Below are positions 7,382 through 16,408 of a DNA stretch of 36,714 nucleotides, in pieces; within the stretch, counting starts at the first letter, position 1; every line of letters begins with the position of its first letter. This DNA comes from Pseudoalteromonas piscicida (GTDB lineage: Bacteria; Pseudomonadota; Gammaproteobacteria; Enterobacterales; Alteromonadaceae), in assembly GCF_002744175.1 (NCBI RefSeq), contig NZ_NKHF01000047.1, positions 1-36,714 of the forward strand, given 5' to 3'. Under the pieces are notes generated by a model, which saw nothing but the letters and a program-made list of their open reading frames with translations, did no database searches and was not told the DNA's origin. Position numbers and translations under genes: made by a program.

Positions 7382-9178
7382 ATGAGAACAATCATTAAAT
7401 ACTTTTCAGTCTGGTGCATGTTAACCCTCACAGCCACGGGTTGTGGCGGTTCTCAAGAAGCAGAAAGTGTCCAAACAATAAATCAAAATGCTACTGATAG
7501 CACAACGATTGCCGAGCCATCACAACCCACAACTCTAGACAAAGTGTTCGCGACACCGCAAAGCACCGCTTTGTTTTTACAACAAGCTACATTTGGCGTT
7601 AAACCAAAGCAGATAAAAGCGCTTGTGGGCACGCCTGCTTCTAAGTGGTTTGTCGATCAAATGGAAGCCAAACCCAGCTTAAAAATGAGTTCAGTTGCCA
7701 AGTACACACCCGAAGAAGGCGGTTTTAATACGCTCTTTGTGGAGTCCACGAGTATAGGGTTTTGGCAAGATGCCATCACCGGTGAAGATCAACTACGCCA
7801 ACGAGTTGCTTTTGCTCTGTCTGAAATTTTAGTGGTTTCTAATGCCGGTGGAGACGAGCTGACGGACATCCCTGCGGCAGTAGCTCGATTTCAGGATATA
7901 CTCATAGAACACGCCTTTGGTAATTACCGAGACCTAATAGAAGCGGTAACTTACTCTCCAGCTATGGGCACTTATTTAACTTATTTAGGTAATCAAAAAG
8001 GAGACGAGCTAACGGGCAGAATGCCTGATGAAAATTATGCTCGAGAAATCTTACAGTTTTTTACTCTAGGTCTTGTAGAACTAAACCCTGATGGCAGCGA
8101 AAAACGAGATAATAATGGCCAAGCTATAGAGCTGTATACGAATAATGATATTACTGGTCTTGCACGTGTTTTTACCGGACTCGTACTAGATGAGGAGCTT
8201 GCTGAGCAAATGGCTCAAGACGAGTATGCACTACCTATGATTGGCGCTCCCGAGCTCCACTCTACTAAGGCAAAATCTTTTTTAGGGTATACCATTCCAG
8301 CGGGCACTCAAGTCAACCAGTCAATAACTCTCACGTTAGATCACATCTTTTCACACCCTAATGTCGGCCCTTTTGTGGTTAGGCAATTAATACAGCGCTT
8401 AGTAACATCAAACCCCTCACCTAATTACATTGCGCGAGTGGTCAGTAGTTTTGACTCCGGCAGCTACCTATTACCCGATGGCACGAAGGTTGGCGCCAAT
8501 AAACGTGGCGATTTAGCCGCGACAGTCGCAGCCATTATATTTGATAAAGAAGCAAGAACCGACAAAACAGCGCGTAGTGGTAAATTAAGAGAGCCGATAT
8601 TACGGTTCACTCAGTGGGCACGAGCTTTTGAAGTAAAAAATATTACACCTGAGTATCAAGAGCCGCTATGGGACACTCGTTCGGCAAACGCACTAAATCA
8701 GCACCCTTATCGCGCCAGTAGTGTGTTTAACTTTTTCCGTCCAGGCAATAGTGCACCAGGTACACTTATGTCACAAAATCAAATGGTTGCACCTGAGTTT
8801 CAAATCACCAATGCCACGTCACTCCCTGGCTATATTAACTTTATGACGTACTACATTTTTGGCTATCAACAAGATATTGATGTGTTAGATTTACAAGCTG
8901 ATTATGATGCCGAAAACATACCTCTTGATGCTAGCCAAGCTGTACATAGCTTTCTTGTAGACTATGAATACGAGCTCACCTTAGCAAATGATCCTGAAGC
9001 ACTGTTGGCTCATTTAAACCTGATCCTAAGTGGAGGTCAGTTAACTGACCACACTTTGAAAAGAATTATCCAAATACTCAACACACTACCGATGGAAGAG
9101 GAGCAAGATAGCCTAACTCGAGTGCAGTGGGCGATTCTACTTGTGATGACTTCAGCAGATTATTTGATTCAAAAATAG
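7382..9178 (+). CDS. DUF1800 family lipoprotein
   Basis: A 598-residue DUF1800 protein. Family features visible are FLQQATFGVKPKQI near residue 63, the LRQRVAFALSEILVVS block, and the conserved PDENYAREILQFFTLGLVELN segment followed by YTNNDITGLARVFTG. The N-terminus is a lipoprotein signal (ATGCGG, Cys21), so it should sit in the envelope. The biochemical role of DUF1800 is unknown; the family is almost always encoded next to a DUF1501 protein, as here, eleven bases downstream. The pair is often annotated as exported and is widespread in marine bacteria and planctomycetes. The gene is full length with no visible damage, unlike its partner. Confidence 0.9.
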   Translation: MRTIIKYFSVWCMLTLTATGCGGSQEAESVQTINQNATDSTTIAEPSQPTTLDKVFATPQSTALFLQQATFGVKPKQIKALVGTPASKWFVDQMEAKPSLKMSSVAKYTPEEGGFNTLFVESTSIGFWQDAITGEDQLRQRVAFALSEILVVSNAGGDELTDIPAAVARFQDILIEHAFGNYRDLIEAVTYSPAMGTYLTYLGNQKGDELTGRMPDENYAREILQFFTLGLVELNPDGSEKRDNNGQAIELYTNNDITGLARVFTGLVLDEELAEQMAQDEYALPMIGAPELHSTKAKSFLGYTIPAGTQVNQSITLTLDHIFSHPNVGPFVVRQLIQRLVTSNPSPNYIARVVSSFDSGSYLLPDGTKVGANKRGDLAATVAAIIFDKEARTDKTARSGKLREPILRFTQWARAFEVKNITPEYQEPLWDTRSANALNQHPYRASSVFNFFRPGNSAPGTLMSQNQMVAPEFQITNATSLPGYINFMTYYIFGYQQDIDVLDLQADYDAENIPLDASQAVHSFLVDYEYELTLANDPEALLAHLNLILSGGQLTDHTLKRIIQILNTLPMEEEQDSLTRVQWAILLVMTSADYLIQK

Positions 9179-9189
9179 GACCAGACAAC

Positions 9190-10552
9190 ATGAAAAGACG
9201 CGATTTTTTAAAACTAAGTGGTGCGACTCTGATGTCAACGTCATTATTTTCGTTGAGTCAAGCAGTTGCCGCAGCAGACCAAAGTGAAGATTACAAGGCC
9301 CTTGTTTGCGTATTTTTATACGGAGGAATGGACTGCCACGACACGATTATTCCTCTCGATGAAAGTAGCTATCAGCAGTGGGCAAAACACAGGTCTTCGC
9401 TACTTAGTACTTACCCCATACCAAGAACCCCGCAAAACTTACATGCACTTAGTACCCCCTCGCGATTTAATCAACGCAAATTTGGCTTACCACCTGAAAT
9501 GGCGGGACTTGCCAAACTCTACGGCCAAGGTCAACTATCTGTGATTGGCAGTGTTGGGCCACTACTTGAGCCTGTAAATGCCTCACGATTAGAGCAAGCA
9601 ACAGCAAGCGTGCCTCCGCGGCTGTTTTCTCATAATGATCAGCAATCAACTTGGATGTCAGGCAAAACAGAAGGCGCGCAGTTTGGTTGGGGCGGACTAA
9701 TTAATGACGCACTCATTAATGCTGGAAAGGCACAACAGACGCCTTTTAATGCTATAACCACAGCAGAAGCAGATCTTTGGCTCACTGGCAGTAATACTTT
9801 TCCATACCATGTGAGTGACGGCAAAGCTGGAGTCATCGAAGTCTTAGAAGAACTCGACAACAACCAAGCACTAGCAGATTACTTTGCAGGAAAAGGAAGC
9901 AGTACTAGTGGTAATATTCTACAGCAAGATTTAGCCGCACTGACCCACAGCGCGATGACTGCAAACTCACTGTATAATATATAATAATGCTATTGCGAAT
10001 ACCTCAGTTACACTACCAAAGTTCCCTGCAACACCATTAGCACAGCAATTAAAAAGTATTTGTCAGAGTATCGCAACGCGACAACAGCTTAATACTAAGA
10101 GGCAGCTCTACATTGTTGGGATGGGTGGGTTCGATACTCATTCAGGTCAAGCTCAGAACTTACCTAAACTGCAATCAGCGCTTGATGGTGCACTGGTGGC
10201 GTTTAACTCAGCGATAACTAGCTTAGGTTTAGATAAGCAAGTTACCTTATTTACCGCCTCTGATTTCGGTCGCACGCTTGCCGTAAACGGCGATGGCACC
10301 GACCATGGCTGGGGCGCTCACCATCTTATTATGGGTGGCGCGGTAAATGGCGGTACTATTTTTGGTGATATCCCTCCTCCCGTATTTAATCATGCATTTG
10401 ATGCGGGAGGCGGAAGACTCATTCCCACTACTGCTGTTGACCAATTGGCTGCCAGCTTAGGTAGCTGGATGGGAGTGACTGACGGTGCACTCGCGCAGAT
10501 TTTTCCGAATTTGAATAATTTCACTGGGAAGCTCGACTTATTCAAAGCGTAG
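9190..10552 (+). pseudogene. DUF1501 family Tat-exported protein, frameshifted
   Basis: DUF1501 is a sulfatase-fold-like exported family, the usual partner of DUF1800. The ATG at 9190 gives MKRRDFLKLSGATLMS, a twin-arginine signal. The first part reads to a stop at 9982-9984; the family continues in another frame (NNAIANTSVTLPKFP...) through GMGGFDTHSGQ, ASDFGRTLAVNG and DHGWGAHH to 10552. The break is an exact tandem duplication of TATAATA (9973-9979 and 9980-9986). With one copy the frame reads SLYNNAIANTS without interruption and gives about 451 residues. The downstream part has an internal ATG at 10121 but no evident ribosome site. It may be a pseudogene, a slipped-strand ON/OFF switch, or an assembly error. 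Confidence 0.85.
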
Positions 10553-10668
10553 CACTACATCCAACTTAGCAGACAAGGATGTGCTGCTCCTATCGACAGA
10601 CTATTATGGCACTTGCTGTACTCAAACTAAAAAATGACTACCTAACGCGACAAGTTTAGATTGATATC

Positions 10669-10780
10669 AATTGGCTCAATTGAGCTAATTGGTGTAAGAA
10701 ATAACTTCTGGCTCGATAAGGAAATAATTTAATGTGACTTTAAAAAATTAGTTAGCTCATTTCTTACCCAAACCTCAGGT
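10669..10780 (-). mobile_element. Diverged, truncated MITE of the same family
   Basis: Read on the minus strand from 10780, the sequence begins ACCTGAGGTTTGGGTAAG and follows the 6034 element for about 80 bases with substitutions (for example GAGCCAGA for TAGCCAGA). It then changes to a different 22-base imperfect palindrome at 10669-10690 (AATTGGCTCAATTGAGCTAATT), which takes the place of the hairpin in the other copies. TA follows at 10781. I could not find the other terminal repeat. The rest of 10553-10931 holds nothing else except the rhlE leader. Confidence 0.6.
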
Positions 10781-10866
10781 TAAATAATAAATTTTTTATA
10801 CCGTTAGCGTAATATTGATTTCTATAAATGGCGTGATGATCAAATCAAAGTGGTATTAAACACGTC

Positions 10867-10935
10867 ATGAAATTGCGTAACTGGAGTAAATACTGTACTC
10901 TTGCCCGCCGCCTATTACAGAGTACGAAATCATGA
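10867..10935 (+). promoter_or_regulatory. rhlE leader: short ORF and hairpin overlapping the start
   Basis: An ATG at 10867 opens a 22-codon frame ([20 protein letters not shown]...) whose TGA (10933-10935) overlaps the rhlE ATG (10932) as ATGA. No Shine-Dalgarno sequence precedes rhlE itself. Instead GTACTCT (10895-10901) can pair with AGAGTAC (10919-10925) six bases before the start. This would suit coupled or structure-controlled translation. The short ORF has no strong ribosome site, so it may be chance. Confidence 0.3.
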
Positions 10936-12359
10936 GCTTTAGCCATTTAGGTCTAGCCCCAGAAATAAATCAAGCCGTTGTCGAGCAAGGTTACGACAAG
11001 CCAACCCCGATACAAGAACAAGCCATTCCCGCTATTTTAGCAGGCAAAGATGTTATGGCTGCGGCGCAAACTGGCACAGGCAAAACCGCAGGCTTTACGC
11101 TACCTTTGCTACAAAAACTTATCTCGGGTGCAAAGCCTAAAGCGAATAGCGTAAGAGCGTTGATCTTAACACCTACTCGTGAGCTGGCCGACCAAGTATG
11201 GCAAAGTGTTGAACTGTACAGTAAGCACCTGCCTATCAATGCAGAAGTGGTTTATGGCGGCGTTAAGATAAACCCGCAAATGATGAAGCTTCGTAAGGGT
11301 GTCGATGTGCTTGTTGCCACGCCAGGTCGATTACTTGACCTTTATCAACAGAACGCAGTCAAATTTGATGACCTTGAAGTATTGGTATTAGATGAAGCTG
11401 ACCGCATGCTCGACATGGGCTTCATTCACGACATAAAACGTATCATCAGGGTGTTACCAGCTCGTAGACAGAACCTAATGTTCTCAGCTACCTTCTCTGA
11501 AGAGATCAGGGCCTTAGCTAAAGGCCTCATTCACGACCCGGTAGAGGTTTCTGTGGCACCAGCTAACAGCACAGCCAAAAGTGTGACTCAGTGGGTCTAC
11601 CCTGTCGATAAAAGCAAACGCACAAGTTTACTAAAACATTTGGTGCAGACTCACAACTGGCAACAGGTACTGGTTTTTACTCGTACTAAACACGGGGCTA
11701 ACCGCTTAGTTAAAGACCTCGAAAAAGCAAAGATCAATGCGGCTGCAATTCATGGTAACAAGAGTCAAAGCGCCAGAATGAAAGCCCTTGCGGGTTTTAA
11801 AAACGGCGAAGTTCGAGTACTCGTTGCCACCGATATTGTTGCCAGAGGACTTGATATTCAAGAGTTACCCTATGTGGTTAACTTCGACCTGCCAAATGTG
11901 TATGAAGATTATGTTCACCGTATTGGAAGAACAGGCCGTGCAGGCGCAAGCGGCGAAGCCATTTCTTTTGTTACACAAGAAACGGCACCGGACTTATTTG
12001 GTATTGAGCGTTTAATTCAGCAACTGGTACCTCGCAAGATCGAACCAGGCTTTGAGCCGCAACTGGCGGTTCCAGAATCAAAATTAGATACACGCCCGAT
12101 AAAGCCAAAAAAACCCAAGAAGCCGAAAAAGCCAAAGGCACAAGACGCTGAAAACGAACAATCAAAGCCTGCTCAGCAAAAGGGCCGAGACACCAAAGGA
12201 GCGGGGCCTCGCAACAACCAAAAGAGCGGGCAACATAAACCGAGCAGCAATAGCAACGGCAATCGTAGGCGTCGACCATCACAGTCAACCAATAAACCTG
12301 GCTCTTCCGCGCCGAAAAGAAACAAGCCATCTCAGCGCAACTCATCCAGCAGCAAATAA
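10932..12359 (+). CDS. rhlE: DEAD-box RNA helicase RhlE
   Basis: ATP-dependent RNA helicase that remodels structured RNA in ribosome assembly and RNA decay. All helicase motifs are present: Q motif near 21-28, AAQTGTGKT with Lys51, [16 protein letters not shown] at 154-157, [15 protein letters not shown] and [10 protein letters not shown]. The core of about 370 residues begins right at the N-terminus (MSFSHLGL), as in RhlE. The tail of about 100 residues is low-complexity, rich in Lys, Pro, Ser and Asn (repeated PKKPKK near 395, then RRRR), and probably gives non-specific RNA binding. It is monocistronic with its own terminator. DEAD-box genes of this kind are often cold-induced, which would fit the long leader. 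SrmB or DeaD are less likely given the domain layout. Confidence 0.9.
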   Translation: MSFSHLGLAPEINQAVVEQGYDKPTPIQEQAIPAILAGKDVMAAAQTGTGKTAGFTLPLLQKLISGAKPKANSVRALILTPTRELADQVWQSVELYSKHLPINAEVVYGGVKINPQMMKLRKGVDVLVATPGRLLDLYQQNAVKFDDLEVLVLDEADRMLDMGFIHDIKRIIRVLPARRQNLMFSATFSEEIRALAKGLIHDPVEVSVAPANSTAKSVTQWVYPVDKSKRTSLLKHLVQTHNWQQVLVFTRTKHGANRLVKDLEKAKINAAAIHGNKSQSARMKALAGFKNGEVRVLVATDIVARGLDIQELPYVVNFDLPNVYEDYVHRIGRTGRAGASGEAISFVTQETAPDLFGIERLIQQLVPRKIEPGFEPQLAVPESKLDTRPIKPKKPKKPKKPKAQDAENEQSKPAQQKGRDTKGAGPRNNQKSGQHKPSSNSNGNRRRRPSQSTNKPGSSAPKRNKPSQRNSSSSK

Positions 12360-12375
12360 AATATGCAAGGAAAGA

Positions 12376-12405
12376 AGCCCTACTTAAAATTATAGGGCTC
12401 TTTGT
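12376..12405 (+). terminator. Rho-independent terminator of rhlE
   Basis: AGCCCTA (12376-12382) and TAGGGCT (12393-12399) form a perfect stem around a ten-base AT-rich loop, followed by CTTTGTTTT. It lies 16 bases after the rhlE stop. Confidence 0.85.
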
Positions 12406-12560
12406 TTTCGTTCTATTAAATGAACTAGTTAATAAATTCTTATTGAATTAATCTCAAAGATCAGGTACAAAGCCCTCCACGAACAAATGTAAAAAAGTGT
12501 TCAAACAATCAATTCTTCTCCTGCGATAGAAGACAATAACAACGAAAATAGGGACTACCT

Positions 12561-13241
12561 GTGATTAATCAAAAAAATCACCATGTAAAAGCATTCGCTT
12601 TGGCGCTTGGTACTTCGGCTTTTTTAAGTGCTTGTGCCACAACATCATCACAAGTTGTTGAAACGCCAAAAGTACAAAGCTACAACACGCAATACACCGG
12701 CGAAAAAAGTAAACTCGTCGTTGGTAACTTCGTGAACCGCTCAAGCTTTCAAAATGGCATCTTTTCTACAGGTGATGACAAACTGGGTAACCAAGCAAAA
12801 ACCACATTAATGAGCCACCTTCAGCAAACTAACCGTTTTAGAGTGCTAGACAGAGCCAACCTAGAAATGCTGGCGCAAGAGGCGAAACATACAGGCACAA
12901 AACAGTCAATCACAGGTGCAAAGTATGTGGTGACGGGTGATGTGACTGAGTTTGGCCGTAAAGCCATTGGTGACAAACAACTGTTTGGTTTATTGGGCAA
13001 AGGTAAATCACAAATCGCCTATGCGAAAGTGACATTGAACGTTGTTGATGTGAAAACATCTGAAGTGGTTTACTCAGTACAAGGCGCTGGTGAATATAGT
13101 TTATCTGAGCGCGAAGTCATTGGCTTTGGCAGCACAGCAAGCTACGACTCTACCCTAAATGGCAAAGTACTAGACTTAGCCATTCGAGAAGTTGTCAATA
13201 AACTTGTCAACGGTCTTGAAGCGGGCGCTTGGGCAAATTAA
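12561..13241 (+). CDS. CsgG/HfaB-family outer-membrane lipoprotein
   Basis: A CsgG-family lipoprotein of 226 residues: the lipobox LSACATT places the lipidated Cys at 25, and the central part carries the family pattern KLVVGNFVNRSSF, then FRVLDRANLEMLAQE, GAKYVVTGDVTEFG, and AKVTLNVVDVKTSEVVYS. CsgG itself forms the curli secretion pore, but this branch lacks curli genes nearby and is instead always found with DUF4810 and DUF799 lipoproteins. The start is GTG at 12561 with AGGGA seven bases upstream. It is the first gene of a tight three-gene operon (12 and 1 base gaps). A pore or envelope scaffold role is inferred from the family; the substrate is unknown. Confidence 0.88.
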   Translation: MINQKNHHVKAFALALGTSAFLSACATTSSQVVETPKVQSYNTQYTGEKSKLVVGNFVNRSSFQNGIFSTGDDKLGNQAKTTLMSHLQQTNRFRVLDRANLEMLAQEAKHTGTKQSITGAKYVVTGDVTEFGRKAIGDKQLFGLLGKGKSQIAYAKVTLNVVDVKTSEVVYSVQGAGEYSLSEREVIGFGSTASYDSTLNGKVLDLAIREVVNKLVNGLEAGAWAN

Positions 13242-13253
13242 GGGTTGTTTGAA

Positions 13254-13595
13254 ATGAAAAAATATACATTAGCGCTAGCAGTTTTATTCGTGTTAGCTGG
13301 TTGTAAAACCACAAAACCGCTTTACTATCACGGTGAATACAGTAAAGCCGTATATAGCTACTTCAAAGCGGAAGATGTCACCCTTGAAGAGCAAATCGGC
13401 GTGTTGCAAGAAGTTATTCAAACCGCTGAGGCAAAAAACAAAGCTGTTGCCCCTGGCGTTCATGCACACTTAGGCATGCTTTATTTTGAAACAGGTAATA
13501 CTCAACTTGGCAAACAGCACTTTGAAACAGAAATGGCGCTATTTCCTGAATCAGAGCACTACATCACGTTTTTACTAAAGTCTGCGGGAGTATAA
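13254..13595 (+). CDS. DUF4810 lipoprotein
   Basis: A 113-residue lipoprotein starting at the ATG 13254 (MKKYTLALAVLFVLAGC, lipidated Cys17); a TTG nine bases earlier is less likely. The mature part (KTTKPLYYHGEYSKAVYSYFK...) is the DUF4810 signature. Its second half (PGVHAHLGMLYFETGNTQLG, then HFETEMALFPES) looks like a TPR-type helical pair. It is the middle gene of the CsgG-DUF4810-DUF799 operon, so it probably binds one of the other two at the outer membrane. Molecular function is unknown. Confidence 0.85.
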   Translation: MKKYTLALAVLFVLAGCKTTKPLYYHGEYSKAVYSYFKAEDVTLEEQIGVLQEVIQTAEAKNKAVAPGVHAHLGMLYFETGNTQLGKQHFETEMALFPESEHYITFLLKSAGV

Positions 13596-13596
13596 C

Positions 13597-14274
13597 ATGC
13601 GTCAGATCACATTCACTTTACTGCTGTCAGCACTAACATTAATCACAGGCTGCGTAAGTGCACCAAAAGGACATGATTACTCTGCATTTAGAGCAGCTGA
13701 TCCACACTCAATCATTGTTCTACCGCCGATTAATAACACTCCGGAGGTGATCGCGCCTTATAGTTTGATGTCTCAAATATATCACCCAATTGCTGAATCA
13801 GGCTACTATGTGTTTCCTGCTGCAGTGGTTGAACAGACATTTAAAAATAATGGCCTCACCGTTGCAAGCGATACACATGCTGTTCCAGTAGCCAAGCTCC
13901 GTGAAATCTTCGGTGCTGATGCTGCGCTTTACATCACAATCGAAGAGTATGGCACCAGCTATGTTGTGGTATCGAGTGAAACGGTTGTTACTGCGGCTGC
14001 AACCTTAGTTGATCTAAAGAGCGGCACGGTGCTTTGGCAAGACAAAGCGACTGCATCTTCAGCTGAAACCCGAGGTAACAGCGGTGGTGGATTAGTGGGC
14101 ATGCTAGTAGAAGCTGCAATTAACCAAGTTCTAGAAAGCGTTACAGACAGAGGGTTCGACATTGCAGCGATCACCTCTAATCGTTTGCTATCTTCTAACA
14201 TTCACAATGGTTTGCTTCACGGCCCAAGATCTCCAAAATACGGCCAACCTGCGGTAAGCGAAAAAACCAAATAA
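13597..14274 (+). CDS. DUF799 (GNA1162-like) lipoprotein
   Basis: A 225-residue lipoprotein with lipobox LITGCVS (Cys19). The body matches the DUF799 family, which includes Neisseria GNA1162: DPHSIIVLPPINNTPEV near 36, LREIFGADAALYITIEEYGT near 105, and a VDLKSGTVLWQDKA strand. The fold is related to the small alpha/beta domain of TolB and CsgG. Last gene of the operon; a strong terminator follows. Family members are surface or periplasm-facing outer-membrane lipoproteins of unknown substrate, and the conserved triple arrangement suggests one envelope transport or assembly complex. Confidence 0.85.
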   Translation: MRQITFTLLLSALTLITGCVSAPKGHDYSAFRAADPHSIIVLPPINNTPEVIAPYSLMSQIYHPIAESGYYVFPAAVVEQTFKNNGLTVASDTHAVPVAKLREIFGADAALYITIEEYGTSYVVVSSETVVTAAATLVDLKSGTVLWQDKATASSAETRGNSGGGLVGMLVEAAINQVLESVTDRGFDIAAITSNRLLSSNIHNGLLHGPRSPKYGQPAVSEKTK

Positions 14275-14281
14275 TCTTATT

Positions 14282-14316
14282 AGCGCTACATACTCTTGTT
14301 TTGTAGCGCTTTGTTT
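14282..14316 (+). terminator. Terminator of the lipoprotein operon
   Basis: AGCGCTACA (14282-14290) and TGTAGCGCT (14302-14310) pair perfectly over nine bases with an eleven-base loop, followed by TTGTTT. It lies seven bases after the DUF799 stop. Confidence 0.85.
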
Positions 14317-14533
14317 ATATTTAACCCAAACTCCCTTTCAACTTCTGCACTGTCCAAAATGTGTAAGCTGCTGTAATCGCGTTTGCAACTCCGTCTGCTT
14401 AACTAATAAACCTCAGCTTAATAACGCGGTTAATCCTAGCGGCATTAACAATTTAGAAGCTAGATGGCGACTATTTCTAAATTCATACTACTCACCTTGG
14501 CTGCTAATTAACTTAAGCGTTCTCCACCACCCA

Positions 14534-14542
14534 TGTTATAAT
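14534..14542 (+). promoter_or_regulatory. Extended -10 promoter of dbpA
   Basis: TGTTATAAT ends 30 bases before the TTG start: a consensus TATAAT with the extended TGn. No good -35 hexamer is seen, which extended -10 promoters tolerate. The same nine bases precede the gene at 35202. The rest of 14317-14533 shows no gene. Confidence 0.55.
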
Positions 14543-14572
14543 TGCTGTTTTAGTACTAAAGAGACTGCAACT

Positions 14573-15961
14573 TTGACTCAGCCACTTTTCTCCAGCACCC
14601 CGCTTTCCAGCGCGTTACTCGATAACTTATCTTCATTGGGTTACCACTCAATGACCGACATTCAAGCACAAACTTTACCGCTTATATTGGCAGGTAAAGA
14701 TGTCATCGGCCAAGGTAAAACTGGTTCAGGGAAAACTGCGGCATTCTCTTTGGGGCTATTACATAACCTAAATGTTAAACGCTTTCGTGTGCAAGCATTA
14801 GTGGTATGCCCAACTCGAGAGCTTGCAGACCAAGTGGCTGTAGAAATTCGTAAGCTAGCCCGTGCAATCCATAACATCAAAGTATTGGCATTATGCGGCG
14901 GCGCACCTATGGGTCCTCAAATTGGCTCTTTAGAGCATGGCGCACACATTATTGTTGGCACACCGGGTCGCATTGAAGAGCACCTTAGAAAAGGTAGGCT
15001 ATCACTGGATGAGGTAAACACCTTCGTCTTGGATGAGGCTGATCGCATGTTAGAAATGGGCTTTGAGGAGTCGCTGCAATGCATTATTGATCACTGCCCT
15101 CAAGCACGTCAAAACCTGCTATTTAGTGCAACTTACCCACCTAAAATTGAGCAACTTGCACAACACATCATGAAAGATGCGGCTAAGGTCACGGTAGAAG
15201 CAACCCATGACGACAGTTCAATCGAGCAGTACTTCTACGAGATAGAAAATAACGACGCAAGATTACCTGCAGTACAAAAGTTGTTAATGCAATTCCAACC
15301 GAATTCTGCCGTTATCTTTTGCAATACCAAAGCTGAGTGCCAAAATGTATGCGACAGCCTTTATAGTCTGGGCTTTGATGCGGCAGCACTTCATGGTGAT
15401 TTAGAGCAAAAAGACCGAGACCGCACACTGGTTCGCTTTGCAAATAAGAGTGTAACGATTTTATTAGCGACTGATGTTGCTGCCCGAGGAATAGATGTAG
15501 ACCATGTTGATATGGTGATCAATTACCATATTGCCCACGACCCCGAAGTTCATGTTCACCGTGTTGGCAGAACTGGGCGCGCAGGTAACAAAGGCATCGC
15601 TTGCTCACTGATGAGCTATAAAGAGTCACATAAAGTAAATGCGTTAGAAGATTACTTAGGCACCGCTATTGAACCTAGCATCTTACCTAGCGATCAAGTA
15701 CTACAGAATAAAATCAATCGTGCTCCAATGGTTACGATCCAAATCGACGGTGGTAAAAAAGCCAAACTAAGACCTGGCGATATCTTAGGTGCACTGACCT
15801 CAAATCAAGCGTTAAAAGGTGAGCAAATCGGTAAGATAAAAGTCACTGCTATGTCATCGTATGTTGCGGTTGAGCGCAATATTGCCAATATAGCGCTTAA
15901 AACGATTTCAGAAGGTAAGATGAAAGGTCGCAACTTTAGGGCTCGCAAAGTCACAAAATAA
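14573..15961 (+). CDS. dbpA: 23S rRNA-specific DEAD-box helicase DbpA
   Basis: RNA helicase that is activated by hairpin 92 of 23S rRNA and acts late in 50S subunit assembly. The helicase core shows GKTGSGKT (Lys54), [16 protein letters not shown] at 154-157, SAT, ATDVAARGIDVDHV and HRVGRTGRAG. The C-terminal 75 residues (MVTIQIDGGKKAKLRPGDILGAL, then KIKVTAMSSYVAVERN) form the RRM-like DbpA domain that gives rRNA specificity and separates it from other DEAD proteins. The TTG start at 14573 fits the usual N-terminus (LGYHSMTDIQAQ at 22-33). Length 462 residues is normal. Monocistronic. It is the second RNA helicase in 5 kb, though the two are not in one operon. Confidence 0.95.
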   Translation: MTQPLFSSTPLSSALLDNLSSLGYHSMTDIQAQTLPLILAGKDVIGQGKTGSGKTAAFSLGLLHNLNVKRFRVQALVVCPTRELADQVAVEIRKLARAIHNIKVLALCGGAPMGPQIGSLEHGAHIIVGTPGRIEEHLRKGRLSLDEVNTFVLDEADRMLEMGFEESLQCIIDHCPQARQNLLFSATYPPKIEQLAQHIMKDAAKVTVEATHDDSSIEQYFYEIENNDARLPAVQKLLMQFQPNSAVIFCNTKAECQNVCDSLYSLGFDAAALHGDLEQKDRDRTLVRFANKSVTILLATDVAARGIDVDHVDMVINYHIAHDPEVHVHRVGRTGRAGNKGIACSLMSYKESHKVNALEDYLGTAIEPSILPSDQVLQNKINRAPMVTIQIDGGKKAKLRPGDILGALTSNQALKGEQIGKIKVTAMSSYVAVERNIANIALKTISEGKMKGRNFRARKVTK

Positions 15962-15983
15962 AGCGAAACTCAGGTAGAGCAAG

Positions 15984-16006
15984 TTGGCGCGTCATAAACG
16001 CGCCAA
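15984..16006 (+). terminator. GC-rich hairpin after dbpA
   Basis: TTGGCGCGT (15984-15992) and ACGCGCCAA (15998-16006) pair perfectly around five bases, 22 bases after the dbpA stop. There is no T run, so termination strength is uncertain. A second small hairpin (GGGCTA/TAGCCC, 16019-16034) overlaps the end of the minus-strand relic. Confidence 0.6.
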
Positions 16007-16027
16007 TCTAGGTTGCATGGGCTATAG

Positions 16028-16260
16028 TTAGCCCTGATACTCCCGAATGGTGAGTAGTTCAAACTCTGGGGTCATCAACTCCTCACATATCACATCAAAG
16101 CCATATTCCAATACACCATCAATATCTGATTTTAAAGGATGCTCATCAACATTTTTGACGAACGCCTCTACTTGTCTTTAGCTTTGTCTCTCAACACAGG
16201 CAAGTACTACAGCAATATAATGCAGCTCAACTGCAGCTTTAACAGTGGCTGTCCTTTTAA
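16028..16260 (-). pseudogene. 3' end of an unknown gene, broken
   Basis: On the minus strand a protein-like frame ends at 16028-16030 and reads back as AAVELHYIAVVLACVERQS, stop, RQVEAFVKNVDEHPLKSD, IDGVLEYGFDVICEELMTP, EFELLTIREYQG. The stop at about 16181-16183 interrupts an otherwise continuous coding stretch, and no start is found. The upstream half of this fragment is duplicated in tandem to the right (16269-16403). I do not recognise the family. The run of acidic and aliphatic residues suggests a small soluble protein. The plus-strand ORF over the same bases is a by-product of the duplication. Confidence 0.5.
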
Positions 16261-16403
16261 TTTTTCGTTAAAGGATGTCATCAATATTTTTGACGAACGC
16301 CTCTACTTGTCTTTAGCTTTGTCTCTCAACACAGGCAAGTACTACAGCAATATGATGAAGCTCAACTGCAGCTTTAACGGTGGCTGTCCTTTTAATTTTT
16401 TAA
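16134..16403 (-). repeat. 135-bp tandem duplication
   Basis: Two head-to-tail units, 16134-16268 and 16269-16403, differ at only a handful of positions (for example a one-base deletion after AAAGGATG and ATAATGCAG against ATGATGAAG). Each begins with AAAGGATG and ends with GTCCTTTTAATTTTT, so the ends are weakly inverted. The unit is part of the minus-strand gene relic. The right unit abuts the MITE fragment at 16409. Confidence 0.85.
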
Positions 16404-16408
16404 TTTGT

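Noticed and set aside
12110..12150. Short tandem repeat in the rhlE tail (PKK units)
   Set aside because: Low-complexity coding tails are normal for RhlE proteins and vary freely; not a separate element.
14402..14460. Possible further MITE end (AAACCTCAGCTTAATAA)
   Set aside because: Only the first few bases resemble the terminal repeat and nothing of the interior can be aligned.
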